From NCBI GenBank assembly GCA_013298715.1, contig JAAFIQ010000004.1, forward strand, positions 124,001 to 188,000: a DNA stretch of 64,000 nucleotides, read 5' to 3'. Below, piece by piece: positions 1-8,537 of this stretch (the stretch's first letter is position 1; every line of letters starts with the position of its first letter). The stretch is from Bacteroidota bacterium. Lineage in GTDB: Bacteria > Bacteroidota > Bacteroidia > B-17B0 > Aurantibacillaceae. Both the position numbers and the translations under genes were made by a program. Below the pieces are notes generated by a model that made no database searches, was not told where the DNA came from, and saw only the letters and a list, made by a program, of their open reading frames with translations.

Positions 1-2
1 TT

Positions 3-65
3 AATAATTGGAAACAACAAGAACCTCAGACAGATGATGTTGTAGTTGTTGGGATAAAGTTGTAA
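3..65 (+). CDS. C-terminal tail of probable SpoIIE/PP2C-type phosphatase (partial)
   Basis: The frame is open from the window edge to a TAA at 63-65 and encodes about 20 residues ending TDDVVVVGIKL. The acidic pair followed by a run of valines at the extreme C terminus is the usual last strand of SpoIIE-type PP2C phosphatases of Bacteroidota, in which the aspartates bind metal. It ends 10 bases before the convergent dtd gene. Only the tail is visible, so the family call is an inference from a short motif. Confidence 0.45.
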   Translation, partial: NNWKQQEPQTDDVVVVGIKL

Positions 66-75
66 CCAATGTTAA

Positions 76-543
76 TTAACTATCTGTTAAGAGAGACTTT
101 TCATCCGTATCAATTACAATAGTAACTGGTCCATCATTTACCAACTCAATTTTCATATCCGCAGCAAACCGTCCCGTTTTAATAGGTTTGGTAAGATATT
201 GTGAGATTGCATCACAAAAATTTTCGTAAAGCGGGATTGCAATTTCGGGTTTAGCAGCTTTTATAAACGAAGGTCGATTGCCTTTTTTAGTGTCAGCAAA
301 TAAGGTAAACTGACTTACTACTAAAACATCTCCATCAATCTCTTTAACCGATAAATTCATTTTACCTTGTGCGTCATTAAAAATTCTGAGGTTACAAATT
401 TTCTGAACCAAATAATCTATATCTACCTTACTATCATTCTCTGCAACCCCAAGCAAAAGTAGTAACCCAGCATTTATCCCCGAATAAATTTGCTCATCAA
501 TTATAACTTTTGCTTTTAATACACGCTGTAAAACTACTTTCAT
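76..543 (-). CDS. dtd: D-aminoacyl-tRNA deacylase
   Basis: Hydrolyses D-amino acids (and glycine from mischarged tRNA-Ala) off tRNA in the cytoplasm. The 155-residue length is normal for the bacterial DTD fold. The N-terminal strand MKVVLQRV, the SQFTL motif near residue 78 and the NDGPVT motif near residue 137 are the two signature segments that form the active site across the dimer interface. The gene starts with ATG and is complete. It is convergent with the phosphatase tail and divergent from the lipoprotein gene at 607, with an AT-rich 63-base gap that must hold both promoters. Confidence 0.95.
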   Translation of the reverse strand: MKVVLQRVLKAKVIIDEQIYSGINAGLLLLLGVAENDSKVDIDYLVQKICNLRIFNDAQGKMNLSVKEIDGDVLVVSQFTLFADTKKGNRPSFIKAAKPEIAIPLYENFCDAISQYLTKPIKTGRFAADMKIELVNDGPVTIVIDTDEKSLLTDS

Positions 544-606
544 GAATAAGAAATTTATTGTAAATTTATTTAAATTATTTTCTTGTATTTAATTTAAAAA
601 CGCATT

Positions 607-1581
607 ATGAAAAAATTAATCCCTCTTGCTTTAGTATTATTATTTATTGCTTGTAAAAAAGAAAAAGCTGAAGAAGCGCCTCAGCCAGAGCCTGCATCAC
701 AAAGCAATTGTCCAACATGTACATTGCCTGATACCGTTTATCAGGACAATGTTACTGGTCCTAAATTGATTTTAAAATTCAAATTTGATAGTACACAGTT
801 TCGATTAAACAATTTAGCGCAACCAACCGTTGTAGCCAGCGGAAATGCGGCTCAATCACCACGCTTTAATGGTATGAGTTCACATTATGTTGAGTTAGCG
901 CAAAGCGATATTACACCAGTTGGCGGAGGAAAAGTTATTTACCACGCCGAAGAAACAAATTGTAAAGGTAGTAATGCCATTATATTTTGTAAATCGGTTG
1001 TAGTTAAAAACAACGAAGTATTTTTAACCTTTCCTTTAAACCAAATACCAGCCGGCAGTTACAAATGGTTGCGTGTAAGTTTGGCTTATCAAAATTTTGA
1101 CATAAAGGTAAAAACAACCTCTGCTGGAATTATAGATGGAACTGTGGCTTCGTTTGTAGGATTTAATACCTATGTAACGCAATACAGAATGAAAGGTGCT
1201 GTAATGACACCAACAGCAGGCGGAGGCCCTGGTAACCACCCACAAGGCTATTGGGGCTTTTATACAATCAACCAAAACATTGTATTTAAATCAGATGGAA
1301 GTGCGCCCGCTACAACTGTTGTAAATCCTATTAATGCTACATCACCAATTCCTCCAGGAAGTTGTTTGGCAACTGGTTCTTTTGTTACAAATGCAAATCC
1401 AACTGTCAGCGCACCATTAGTAATTACTGGTAACGAAACAAATAATATTACAGTTACCGTTTCATTAAGTACAAACAAAAGTTTTGAGTGGAAAGAAATA
1501 ACCGCTGATGGCTATTGGCAACCAGAAATAGGCGAAAGCGTTGTAGATATGGGCTTAAGAGGTTTAGTAGCAAAATACTAA
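607..1581 (+). CDS. Predicted lipoprotein, unknown function
   Basis: A 324-residue protein that I do not recognise. It opens with a basic start (MKK), a hydrophobic stretch and a lipobox ending LLFIAC, so it should be lipidated at Cys16, followed by a Lys/Glu-rich linker and a Cys-rich segment (NCPTC near residue 34). The rest is Thr/Asn/Gly-rich and looks like beta-sheet, as in a surface or periplasmic protein. It lies 4 bases upstream of a small membrane protein gene and probably shares its transcript. Confidence 0.75.
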   Translation: MKKLIPLALVLLFIACKKEKAEEAPQPEPASQSNCPTCTLPDTVYQDNVTGPKLILKFKFDSTQFRLNNLAQPTVVASGNAAQSPRFNGMSSHYVELAQSDITPVGGGKVIYHAEETNCKGSNAIIFCKSVVVKNNEVFLTFPLNQIPAGSYKWLRVSLAYQNFDIKVKTTSAGIIDGTVASFVGFNTYVTQYRMKGAVMTPTAGGGPGNHPQGYWGFYTINQNIVFKSDGSAPATTVVNPINATSPIPPGSCLATGSFVTNANPTVSAPLVITGNETNNITVTVSLSTNKSFEWKEITADGYWQPEIGESVVDMGLRGLVAKY

Positions 1582-1585
1582 TAAC

Positions 1586-1849
1586 ATGAAATTAAATGTT
1601 ATTTATAAACTTACAGGTTATTCCTCAATTGTACTCGGGTTAATTGCTACACTCAGTATTTATAGAATTCAATATGTAAAAATTGGTATTGCAATTGCTA
1701 TTTTAGGTTTTATAACTGCTGGAATAAATATTTTTTTGAACACTAAATACTTTTACGATTACGAAACTTATCCAAAAGGCTATTGGGGAATGTTTTTAAG
1801 TTCGCTACCTGTTTTATTTTTGTTATTTTTTATTATGAAACATAGGTAA
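1586..1849 (+). CDS. Small three-helix membrane protein
   Basis: An 87-residue protein with three hydrophobic segments at about residues 8-25, 32-50 and 68-84, separated by short loops with Tyr/Lys. No known family is recognised. It starts with ATG 4 bases after the stop of the lipoprotein gene, so the two are probably co-transcribed. The high Ile/Phe content and the coupling support a real gene; its job is unknown. Confidence 0.6.
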   Translation: MKLNVIYKLTGYSSIVLGLIATLSIYRIQYVKIGIAIAILGFITAGINIFLNTKYFYDYETYPKGYWGMFLSSLPVLFLLFFIMKHR

Positions 1850-1915
1850 GAATGAGAAGCATATTTTTAGTCAAAATGTTTCCTTAAAACCATAACGCAA
1901 AAATTAAAACAAAAT

Positions 1916-2389
1916 ATGACGCCAGAAGAAATTCTTAAAAAAGAAAACATCTATTTAGGTGAAGAAACTATAAATGGAATAACATGTTCAATTGGTTATA
2001 TAAAAAAATTCAAATGGAGTTGGCTTGCCACTCAATTGAACACATTTGTAATTATTGGAAAAACAAATGACAAAATTGATAAACATCTTATAGATTCGTT
2101 TTCAAAAAGTTGTTTTGAATATGCTTTACATAATAACAAAGGTTGGCCAAGGGGACTTCAAGCAGGCATTGGTTCAATTGCCATACTTCAAGGAAACAAT
2201 ATAGATGGTGAGGCAATAGTTTTTTGCGAAAAATTAACTAGAAAACATTGGAGTGCCTTTGAAATTCCCGTTTTGTATAATACTAAAGAAAACAGAACTA
2301 TTCGTTACATTTCTGCACCAATTTGGGGAACTATCTATTTCCCGTTTTTCACAAGAACTATAGATAGTATAACTGAACAATTCAGATAA
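1916..2389 (+). CDS. Hypothetical cytoplasmic protein
   Basis: A 157-residue protein with an ATG start preceded by an A-rich stretch (AAACAAAAT), the usual Bacteroidota initiation context. There is no signal peptide or membrane segment. It has a mixed alpha/beta pattern with several aromatic residues and a Gly-rich stretch near residue 80 (RGLQAGIGSIAIL). I do not recognise the family. It lies 66 bases after the small membrane protein gene and may or may not share its promoter. Confidence 0.6.
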   Translation: MTPEEILKKENIYLGEETINGITCSIGYIKKFKWSWLATQLNTFVIIGKTNDKIDKHLIDSFSKSCFEYALHNNKGWPRGLQAGIGSIAILQGNNIDGEAIVFCEKLTRKHWSAFEIPVLYNTKENRTIRYISAPIWGTIYFPFFTRTIDSITEQFR

Positions 2390-2512
2390 AAACCTGAATA
2401 CTAACCCATCTGTAATAGCCATCTTCTATTAAACTTATTTCTCTATCTAAGATATATCTTACTTTTATAAGAAAAAGAACGTAAGTCCTGAAACTGTTAG
2501 TTATAGATTAAA

Positions 2513-2686
2513 ATGAGTTTAAATAAATTTACATGTAATCAAATATCATCCAAACTAATTTTTATTGCAACCTCAATAATTTTTGGTTTAACTTGTTTCT
2601 TTGTAATAAATTTTGAACTTGGAAGACACCAAACGTTGTTTAGAAATAAAGCTTGTCATCAAAAAAATTTAATAATAGCTACATAA
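2513..2686 (+). CDS. Possible 57-residue single-span membrane peptide
   Basis: A short frame from ATG 2513 to TAA 2684-2686. It has a polar, Ser/Asn/Lys-rich start, one hydrophobic segment at about residues 15-34 and a basic tail with a cysteine. It lies in the otherwise empty 370-base gap between the hypothetical gene ending at 2389 and porD. The hydrophobic segment is the only support and chance is a real alternative. Confidence 0.25.
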   Translation: MSLNKFTCNQISSKLIFIATSIIFGLTCFFVINFELGRHQTLFRNKACHQKNLIIAT

Positions 2687-2759
2687 TTTTTAAAAAGAAA
2701 ACAGATTATTAAAGTTATAAGCAATCATCCTCATCAAATTCTAGCTTAATTTCAAAAAA

Positions 2760-3668
2760 TTAACGCTCTCCCTGTATTTTTAAATACTTAGTTGTGTTAG
2801 CAGGGTCAACTAGCATTAATAATTCCACCACTTTGTTTTTTTCTTCTGGTGTAGCAGTTTTAAAAATATTTATAATCTCATCAGCCTTGGCATTAAAAAA
2901 CAACTGCATAATAAACGAAGCTGGGCGAGCTTCATAAACTGGCTTTAACAAACCTAAAGCTTTTAAAACAGCCGCTCTTCCTTCTTCTGGCTTCTCGTGC
3001 ATTATATCTAACCCATTTCTAGAAAACTCGTATCTGCAAGCTCTAATTCCATTAAATACAGGTTGTAAGGTGTTTTCAATTATCCAATAACGGTTACGTT
3101 GACCTTGTTCATTACTTAACCAGCCTTTGTTTCCGCTTGATTGCGCATTGTTAACAACCAATTGCGCTCTCTGCCAATACTCTGTTCCTCCGTTAGGTGA
3201 AAAACTATCGTAATCAGTTGCAATAACAACATAGGCGTAAAACGCCAACACCGAAGTTAAATTATTTTGATACGTGTTCAAATTAAATTCTAATGCGCTA
3301 AATTGTTGAAAAGCAAATTCAAAATTATCATCTTCGTAATTGAACAATGGTGTATAATATCCACTCTTGTAAACAGGTCTACGACTTTGTACTTGTATAG
3401 ATGCTTTGTAAGAATCCGTTCCTGTTTTTTCTTTAATTACTAATAGTAACGAACAATCAATTTTTTCTTGATTTAAAAAAGTTTCTTTTGTCCATTTAGT
3501 ATTATTCATGAATTCGTAAACAGCTTTTTGCAATTGGTCAAATACTTGTTTTTCAACAGTACCTTGTACTTGAGTTGAGTTAATTGTTATTTGGCAACTT
3601 AACTCTTGACTAAAAGTAGTTAAGTGAATACAAAGAATGAAGAATAGTATGTATATAATTTTGTTCAT
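2760..3668 (-). CDS. porD: Type IX secretion protein PorD (DUF4835 family)
   Basis: A 302-residue secreted protein with a signal peptide (hydrophobic residues 4-18, cleavage near FSQE). Length, an early QVQG segment, a central YYTPLFNYED segment and the RNRYWIIENTL region match the DUF4835 family, whose Porphyromonas member PorD is linked to type IX secretion. The gene directly follows coaBC on the same strand (stop-to-start gap of 1 base), an order seen in other Bacteroidota. The family call is fairly firm. The T9SS role rests on established work in other species and on sprA and porX being nearby. Confidence 0.8.
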   Translation of the reverse strand: MNKIIYILFFILCIHLTTFSQELSCQITINSTQVQGTVEKQVFDQLQKAVYEFMNNTKWTKETFLNQEKIDCSLLLVIKEKTGTDSYKASIQVQSRRPVYKSGYYTPLFNYEDDNFEFAFQQFSALEFNLNTYQNNLTSVLAFYAYVVIATDYDSFSPNGGTEYWQRAQLVVNNAQSSGNKGWLSNEQGQRNRYWIIENTLQPVFNGIRACRYEFSRNGLDIMHEKPEEGRAAVLKALGLLKPVYEARPASFIMQLFFNAKADEIINIFKTATPEEKNKVVELLMLVDPANTTKYLKIQGER

Positions 3669-3669
3669 G

Positions 3670-4857
3670 TTATAAGTAAGAAATTATTGATTCAACAATA
3701 TCTTTTGCAATTTCTGTTTTACTTTTTAACTCAAATTTAGTTATTTTATTGTGTTTATCAATCAAAATAACTTTATTGGTATCTGTTGCAAAACCACTCC
3801 CCTCCTCCATTGCCGAATTTGCAATAATTATATCTAAATTTTTCTTTTTTAGTTTCGCAGTTGCGTATTCCAACAAATTTTCTGTTTCTAAAGCAAAGCC
3901 AACCAATAACTGTTTTTCTTTTTTGCTTCCCAAATCTGCTAAAATATCGGCAGTTTTTACTAATTCTAAATTAAGCGTTTCGTTTTGCTTTTTTATTTTT
4001 TGTTGACTTACTTCTTTTGGTTTGTAATCAGCCACTGCTGCACAACAAACCACCACATCTTTATTTTCAAAATTTACTAAACAGGCTTGATGCATTTCAT
4101 TGCCACTTTCAACATTTATTAAATTAATTTTATCGTTTACTTTTTGACTGCTTGGACCGAGCACTAATGTAACCTTTGCACCTTGTTTCAAGAACTCGTG
4201 CGCCAAAGCCACACCCATTTTGCCACTGCTGCGATTGCCAATAAAGCGCACTGGGTCTATTGCCTCGTAGGTTGGACCCGCATTTATTAAAACTGTTTTG
4301 CCAAATAACTTTTGATTTTTTTTAAAAAAATTTTCTGTAAACGCTAAAATATCTGTAGGCTCTGCCATACGCCCTTCACCAACCAAGCCACTTGCTAACT
4401 CACCGCTTTGTGCAGGAATTACTAAATTTCCATAAGATTCAATTTTTTGAATATTGTTTTTTGTCGTTGGGTGTTGGTACATGTCCAAATCCATTGCAGG
4501 TGCCACTATTGTTTTTGTTTTGCATGATAAATAAGTGGCTAATAAAAGATTATCGCAAACGCCAGTTGCCATTTTTGCAAGTGTATTTGCTGTAAGCGGT
4601 GCAATAACAAATACATCAGCCCACTCGGCTAAATGTACATGGTTGTTCCAATTATTATTTGCATCAAAAAAATCGCTTATAACTTGGTTTTTACTTAATA
4701 CAGATAATGTTTTAGGTGTAATAAAATCTAAGGCAGATTTGGTTGTAACTACTTTAACATTGGCGCCTTGCTTTACAAATAAACGAACCAACTCCGCACA
4801 TTTGTATGCAGCAATGCCACCCGTTATGCCTAATAAAATATTTTTTTGATGCAACAT
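3670..4857 (-). CDS. coaBC: Bifunctional phosphopantothenoylcysteine decarboxylase / phosphopantothenate-cysteine ligase
   Basis: Catalyses two consecutive steps of coenzyme A synthesis, joining cysteine to 4'-phosphopantothenate and then decarboxylating it. At 395 residues it has the usual length. The N-terminal flavoprotein half carries GITGGIAAYK, HVHLAEWAD (catalytic His near residue 73) and the APAMD(L)DM segment. The CoaB half starts near residue 185 with LINAGPTYEAIDPVRFIGNRSSGKMG, followed by AAVADYKP and the Lys-rich KIKK motif. The ATG start is only 11 bases from a strong hairpin in its leader. Confidence 0.96.
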   Translation of the reverse strand: MLHQKNILLGITGGIAAYKCAELVRLFVKQGANVKVVTTKSALDFITPKTLSVLSKNQVISDFFDANNNWNNHVHLAEWADVFVIAPLTANTLAKMATGVCDNLLLATYLSCKTKTIVAPAMDLDMYQHPTTKNNIQKIESYGNLVIPAQSGELASGLVGEGRMAEPTDILAFTENFFKKNQKLFGKTVLINAGPTYEAIDPVRFIGNRSSGKMGVALAHEFLKQGAKVTLVLGPSSQKVNDKINLINVESGNEMHQACLVNFENKDVVVCCAAVADYKPKEVSQQKIKKQNETLNLELVKTADILADLGSKKEKQLLVGFALETENLLEYATAKLKKKNLDIIIANSAMEEGSGFATDTNKVILIDKHNKITKFELKSKTEIAKDIVESIISYL

Positions 4858-4868
4858 TTAAAAACACA

Positions 4869-4898
4869 AAAGGCAGTAAGTTGGTGCTTACTGCCTTT
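4869..4898 (-). terminator. Hairpin terminator or attenuator between rpoZ and coaBC
   Basis: A perfect 12-bp stem, 4869-4880 pairing with 4887-4898, around a 6-base loop. Reading on the minus strand it is followed by TTTTGTGTTTT, a T-rich tract typical of intrinsic termination. It starts 19 bases after the rpoZ stop and ends only 11 bases before the coaBC ATG, so it could end the bamD-rpoZ transcript or tune coaBC expression. Confidence 0.65.
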
Positions 4899-4916
4899 GT
4901 ATAAATTTATATATAA

Positions 4917-5243
4917 TTATTCAGCACTTTTAGTTGGATTACGGAAATAAACTTTTTCCTCTAAAAATTCTTGAATAGAAATTAAAGATGGCTTAGGTAA
5001 TTTTTCGTAATGCTTACTAATTTCAATTTGTTCGCGGTTTTCGAAAACCTCTTCTAAATTATCGGTATGACTGCTAAACTCTTGCAATTTACCAGTTAAT
5101 TCTTCTTTTAATTCTGAACTAATTTGATTAGCTCTTTTGCTCATAATAGCAATTGCTTCGTAAATATTACCAGTAGCTTCGTCAAAATTTCTGATGTCGC
5201 GGGTAACGATACTTTGCTCTGCGTTTGTTTTTTTAAAATCCAT
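4917..5243 (-). CDS. rpoZ: RNA polymerase omega subunit-like protein
   Basis: A 108-residue cytoplasmic protein. The segment ATGNIYEAIAIMSKRANQI (residues 23-41) is the conserved core of omega/RPB6-type subunits, which clamp the beta-prime C terminus and help polymerase assembly. The C-terminal tail EFLEEKVYFRNP is typical of the diverged Bacteroidota version. The gene sits between bamD and coaBC, the order expected in this phylum. It starts with ATG directly after bamD. Confidence 0.88.
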   Translation of the reverse strand: MDFKKTNAEQSIVTRDIRNFDEATGNIYEAIAIMSKRANQISSELKEELTGKLQEFSSHTDNLEEVFENREQIEISKHYEKLPKPSLISIQEFLEEKVYFRNPTKSAE

Positions 5244-5244
5244 T

Positions 5245-6057
5245 TTACAATCTCTCTTTAATTTTTTTGCACGAATTATATATTGATTCGGCGCGACTAA
5301 TGTACGAACTTTTTGGATATAAATCGTACATTTTTAAATAATTTTCGATAGCGCCATCTAACCGCTCTGCTTTTTTGCTTTCAACACTATTTATGGCTAG
5401 GGTGTAATAAGAGTCAATCATAAGGTACATAATTTCCTCATTATAATTGCTGGCCGGATAATCTTTCAGAAAAATCTTACAGGCAACAATGGTAGCTTTC
5501 CAATCGCTAATTTTATAATATTGTTTTACAATTTCGTAGTCTTTTAACTCTAGTTTCATTGATAATTTATCGATCATTTTGTTACAACTATCAATTCGTG
5601 TGCTTTCGGGGTAGGTATCAACAAACGATTGAAATTCTGCAATGGCGTTTTTTGTGCTAGTTTGGTCTAATTTATAATTGGCAGAAGTTAAATAATAGCA
5701 ATACGCATTCATGAAATAACACTCCTCTGACTTACTACTCATGGAAAACTGGCGTGTGAAATTTTTAAAATGGTATTGGCTTAAAAGGTAATCTCCTAAA
5801 TAATATTCGCTCCAACTATAATAATAATAAACCTCCTCTGCCTTTGGTGTACCTTTAAAAGCAGGAATACACTCTTCGTACAATTGCGAGGCCTTTAAAT
5901 AATATTCTTTATCGTAATATTCTTTAGCTTTAGTAAGTTTTAGTTCGTAGTTAGTACTTTTAAGGAGTTTGTTAAATTTATCGCAACTTGCTAATAAACA
6001 GGCAGTTAAACCCAAGAAGAGAATATAAAATTTAAATTTCAGAATGCAAAAATACAC
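5245..6057 (-). CDS. bamD: Outer membrane protein assembly factor BamD
   Basis: Lipoprotein partner of BamA in folding beta-barrel proteins into the outer membrane. A signal peptide ends in the lipobox LLASC (Cys24), followed by TPR-like helical repeats (KAKEYYDKEYYLKASQLYEE near residue 42, AIAEFQSFVDTYPES near 137, and a third near 185). The 270-residue length is close to family norms. The apparent start is GTG at 6057. The position upstream of rpoZ and coaBC is typical of Bacteroidota. Confidence 0.9.
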   Translation of the reverse strand: MYFCILKFKFYILFLGLTACLLASCDKFNKLLKSTNYELKLTKAKEYYDKEYYLKASQLYEECIPAFKGTPKAEEVYYYYSWSEYYLGDYLLSQYHFKNFTRQFSMSSKSEECYFMNAYCYYLTSANYKLDQTSTKNAIAEFQSFVDTYPESTRIDSCNKMIDKLSMKLELKDYEIVKQYYKISDWKATIVACKIFLKDYPASNYNEEIMYLMIDSYYTLAINSVESKKAERLDGAIENYLKMYDLYPKSSYISRAESIYNSCKKIKERL

Positions 6058-6143
6058 CTTTTTAAATAGAATTATAATTTACCTTGCTTTTTTAGGAGTT
6101 TTTAGGAAATAAAAAAGAATTACAAACTAACCATTAAATCACT

Positions 6144-7124
6144 TTATTGAATAGTTGGCGCTTTAATTCCATTACCGAATTTTAAAGTCGGATGTTTAAA
6201 AACGATAAGTTCATCGTAAATTTTTTGCGAAATAAATGCATTTAACAAATATGCTCCACCTTCTACAATTACACTTTGAATATTAAAGCTCACTAATTTT
6301 TCATTTATTTGATTTAAAACCGAATCATTAAAATTTAACTGTACAAACTCTATATTACCTTCTAAAGAATTTTTTAAGGTATTAAATACAATAGTTTTAC
6401 TTGCTCCGTTATAAATATTAAAATTTATTGGCACATCTAAATTTTTATCAATTAAAATTCGAATTGGATTTTTCCCTTCAACTAATCGCGTGGTTAAACT
6501 TGGGTTATCCCACAATGCTGTATTTTTCCCAATCATAATTCCCATTTCGTTTGCACGCAACTGATGCGACTGTTTTTGTTGCAACTCATCGCCAATTACA
6601 TTCTCTTTTCTATTTATAGGAATTGGCCATTTGCTAATAAATCCATCGGCAGTTTGTGCCCACTTTAAAATATAATAGGGTCTTTTTTTTGCATGAAACG
6701 TGAAAAAACGTTTGTTTAACTCTAATCCATCATGTTCTAAAATGCCAGTTATTACTTGCACTCCGGCATTCTTTAATTTTTCAATTCCTTTTCCTGCCAC
6801 TAAAGTATTAGGGTCTAAATTACAAACTACAACTTTTCTAAATCCTGATTTAAGAATTAAATCGGCACAAGGCGGCGTTTTTCCAAAATGGCTGCATGGT
6901 TCAAGTGTAACATACAAAGTACATTCAGCCACATTTATATTTTTTGGTAAATTGTTTATTGCATTTACTTCGGCATGTGCATCACCAAATTTTTTATGAT
7001 AACCGGTTGAAACTATTTCATCTTCTTTTACAATAACACAACCTACCATTGGGTTTGGTGCAACGGTTGGCCAACCTCTTTTAGCGAGCTGTAATGCCTG
7101 TTGCATATATTCGTTGTAAATCAA
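6144..7124 (-). CDS. ribD: Riboflavin biosynthesis deaminase/reductase RibD
   Basis: Carries out the deamination and the reduction that follow GTP cyclohydrolase II in riboflavin synthesis. The N-terminal cytidine-deaminase-like domain has the zinc motif HAEVNAI (near residue 50) and PCSHFGKTPPC (near 77). The reductase domain starts near residue 145 (RPYYILKWAQTADGFIS) and ends with the GGAYLLNAF segment. The first in-frame start is TTG at 7124, with an ATG at 7106 as an alternative; the family normally has a few residues before the YMQQAL helix, which favours TTG. Confidence 0.94.
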   Translation of the reverse strand: MIYNEYMQQALQLAKRGWPTVAPNPMVGCVIVKEDEIVSTGYHKKFGDAHAEVNAINNLPKNINVAECTLYVTLEPCSHFGKTPPCADLILKSGFRKVVVCNLDPNTLVAGKGIEKLKNAGVQVITGILEHDGLELNKRFFTFHAKKRPYYILKWAQTADGFISKWPIPINRKENVIGDELQQKQSHQLRANEMGIMIGKNTALWDNPSLTTRLVEGKNPIRILIDKNLDVPINFNIYNGASKTIVFNTLKNSLEGNIEFVQLNFNDSVLNQINEKLVSFNIQSVIVEGGAYLLNAFISQKIYDELIVFKHPTLKFGNGIKAPTIQ

Positions 7125-7149
7125 GGTAACTAAGTTATTTAAAAATTCT

Positions 7150-7157
7150 TATTTTTG
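7150..7157 (+). promoter_or_regulatory. Candidate -7 box of the ffh promoter
   Basis: TATTTTTG fits the Bacteroidota -7 consensus TAnnTTTG exactly and lies 19 bases before the ffh ATG. No clear -33 TTG is seen upstream, so the call rests on one element. Confidence 0.4.
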
Positions 7158-7176
7158 TTACTCAAAATTTTTATAA

Positions 7177-8529
7177 ATGTTCGATAACCTACAAGATAAA
7201 TTAGATAGAGCCCTTAAAACACTCAAAGGTCAAGGAAAAATTACCGAAATTAACGTTGCTGAAACGTTGAAAGAAGTGCGTAAGGCCTTATTAGATGCCG
7301 ATGTTAACTACAAAGTAGCCAAAACCTTTACCGATACTGTAAAAGAAAAAGCCCTTGGTCAAAATGTTTTAACTGCTGTTTCGCCAGGGCAATTGCTCGT
7401 TAAAATTACGCACGACGAACTTGCCAACCTCATGGGTGGCACTAAGGAAGATATTTATCTAGGCGGAAACCCAACTATTATTTTAATGAGCGGTTTACAA
7501 GGTAGCGGTAAAACAACATTTACTGGTAAACTTGCAAACTACTTAAAAACAAAAAAAGGTAAAAATCCATTAATGGTAGCATGCGACGTTTACCGCCCTG
7601 CCGCTATTGACCAATTACATGTGCTAGGAGAACAAATTGGGGTTCAGGTATTCAGTAATAAGGAAGAAAAAAATCCTATTAAAATTGCTGAGGCTGCCGT
7701 TAAACAAGCAAAAGAAAATGGCAATAGTGTTGTGTTAATAGATACTGCTGGGCGTTTGGCAGTAGATGAGCAAATGATGAACGAAATTGCTCAACTAAAA
7801 AAAGAAATTAAGCCAAACGAAATTTTATTTGTGGTAGATAGTATGACCGGGCAAGATGCCGTAAATACTGCTAAAGCATTTAACGATAGATTAGATTTTG
7901 ATGGCGTTATATTAACCAAATTAGATGGCGATACCAGAGGTGGTGCGGCTTTATCTATTAAAAGCGTAGTAAACAAACCTATTAAATTTATTGGTACCGG
8001 CGAAAAAATGGAAGCCTTGGATGTGTTCTATCCAGAACGTATGGCCGACCGTATTTTGGGAATGGGTGATGTTGTAACTTTAGTTGAACGTGCTCAAGAG
8101 CAATTTAACGAAGAGGAAGCACGCAAACTCAACAAAAAAATTGCAGCTAATAAATTTGATTTTAATGACTTTTTAGCGCAACTCCATCAAATTAAAAAAA
8201 TGGGAAATGTAAAAGATTTAATGGGAATGATTCCTGGCGTGGGTAAAGCAATTAAGGATGTAGATATTAATGATGATGCATTTAAAGGTATTGAAGCAAT
8301 AATTTTTAGTATGACGCCAGTAGAAAGGAGTAACCCTGATTCTATTAATGGCAGTCGCCGACAACGCATTGCAAAAGGTAGCGGGCAAGGCATACAAGAA
8401 GTAAATAAATTATTAAAACAATTTGAAGATACCCGTAAAATGATGCGTATGATGAACGATAAAAATGCAATGGCAAAATTAATGCGTAATATGCCAAAAG
8501 GTATGATGGGTGGTATGCCTAAGATGTAA
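7177..8529 (+). CDS. ffh: Signal recognition particle GTPase Ffh
   Basis: Binds signal sequences at the ribosome with 4.5S RNA and delivers them to FtsY. The 450-residue protein has the N-domain helix bundle (1-90), then the G domain with P-loop GLQGSGKTT (near 107), DVYRPAA (near 138), DTAGR (near 190) and TKLDGDTRGG (near 247). The Met-rich M domain ends in a tail of repeated Met/Lys (KMMRMMND, MPKGMMGGMPKM) that forms the signal-binding groove. The ATG start fits the family N terminus MFDNLQDKLD. Confidence 0.97.
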   Translation: MFDNLQDKLDRALKTLKGQGKITEINVAETLKEVRKALLDADVNYKVAKTFTDTVKEKALGQNVLTAVSPGQLLVKITHDELANLMGGTKEDIYLGGNPTIILMSGLQGSGKTTFTGKLANYLKTKKGKNPLMVACDVYRPAAIDQLHVLGEQIGVQVFSNKEEKNPIKIAEAAVKQAKENGNSVVLIDTAGRLAVDEQMMNEIAQLKKEIKPNEILFVVDSMTGQDAVNTAKAFNDRLDFDGVILTKLDGDTRGGAALSIKSVVNKPIKFIGTGEKMEALDVFYPERMADRILGMGDVVTLVERAQEQFNEEEARKLNKKIAANKFDFNDFLAQLHQIKKMGNVKDLMGMIPGVGKAIKDVDINDDAFKGIEAIIFSMTPVERSNPDSINGSRRQRIAKGSGQGIQEVNKLLKQFEDTRKMMRMMNDKNAMAKLMRNMPKGMMGGMPKM

Positions 8530-8537
8530 TTTTTTAA

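Noticed and set aside
1-75. Minus-strand continuation after the dtd stop (24 open codons)
   Set aside because: It follows the stop codon directly without a start codon and is better explained as the opposite strand of the phosphatase tail.
4392-4849. Plus-strand ORFs opposite coaBC
   Set aside because: They lie entirely opposite the conserved CoaC half and have no recognisable pattern.
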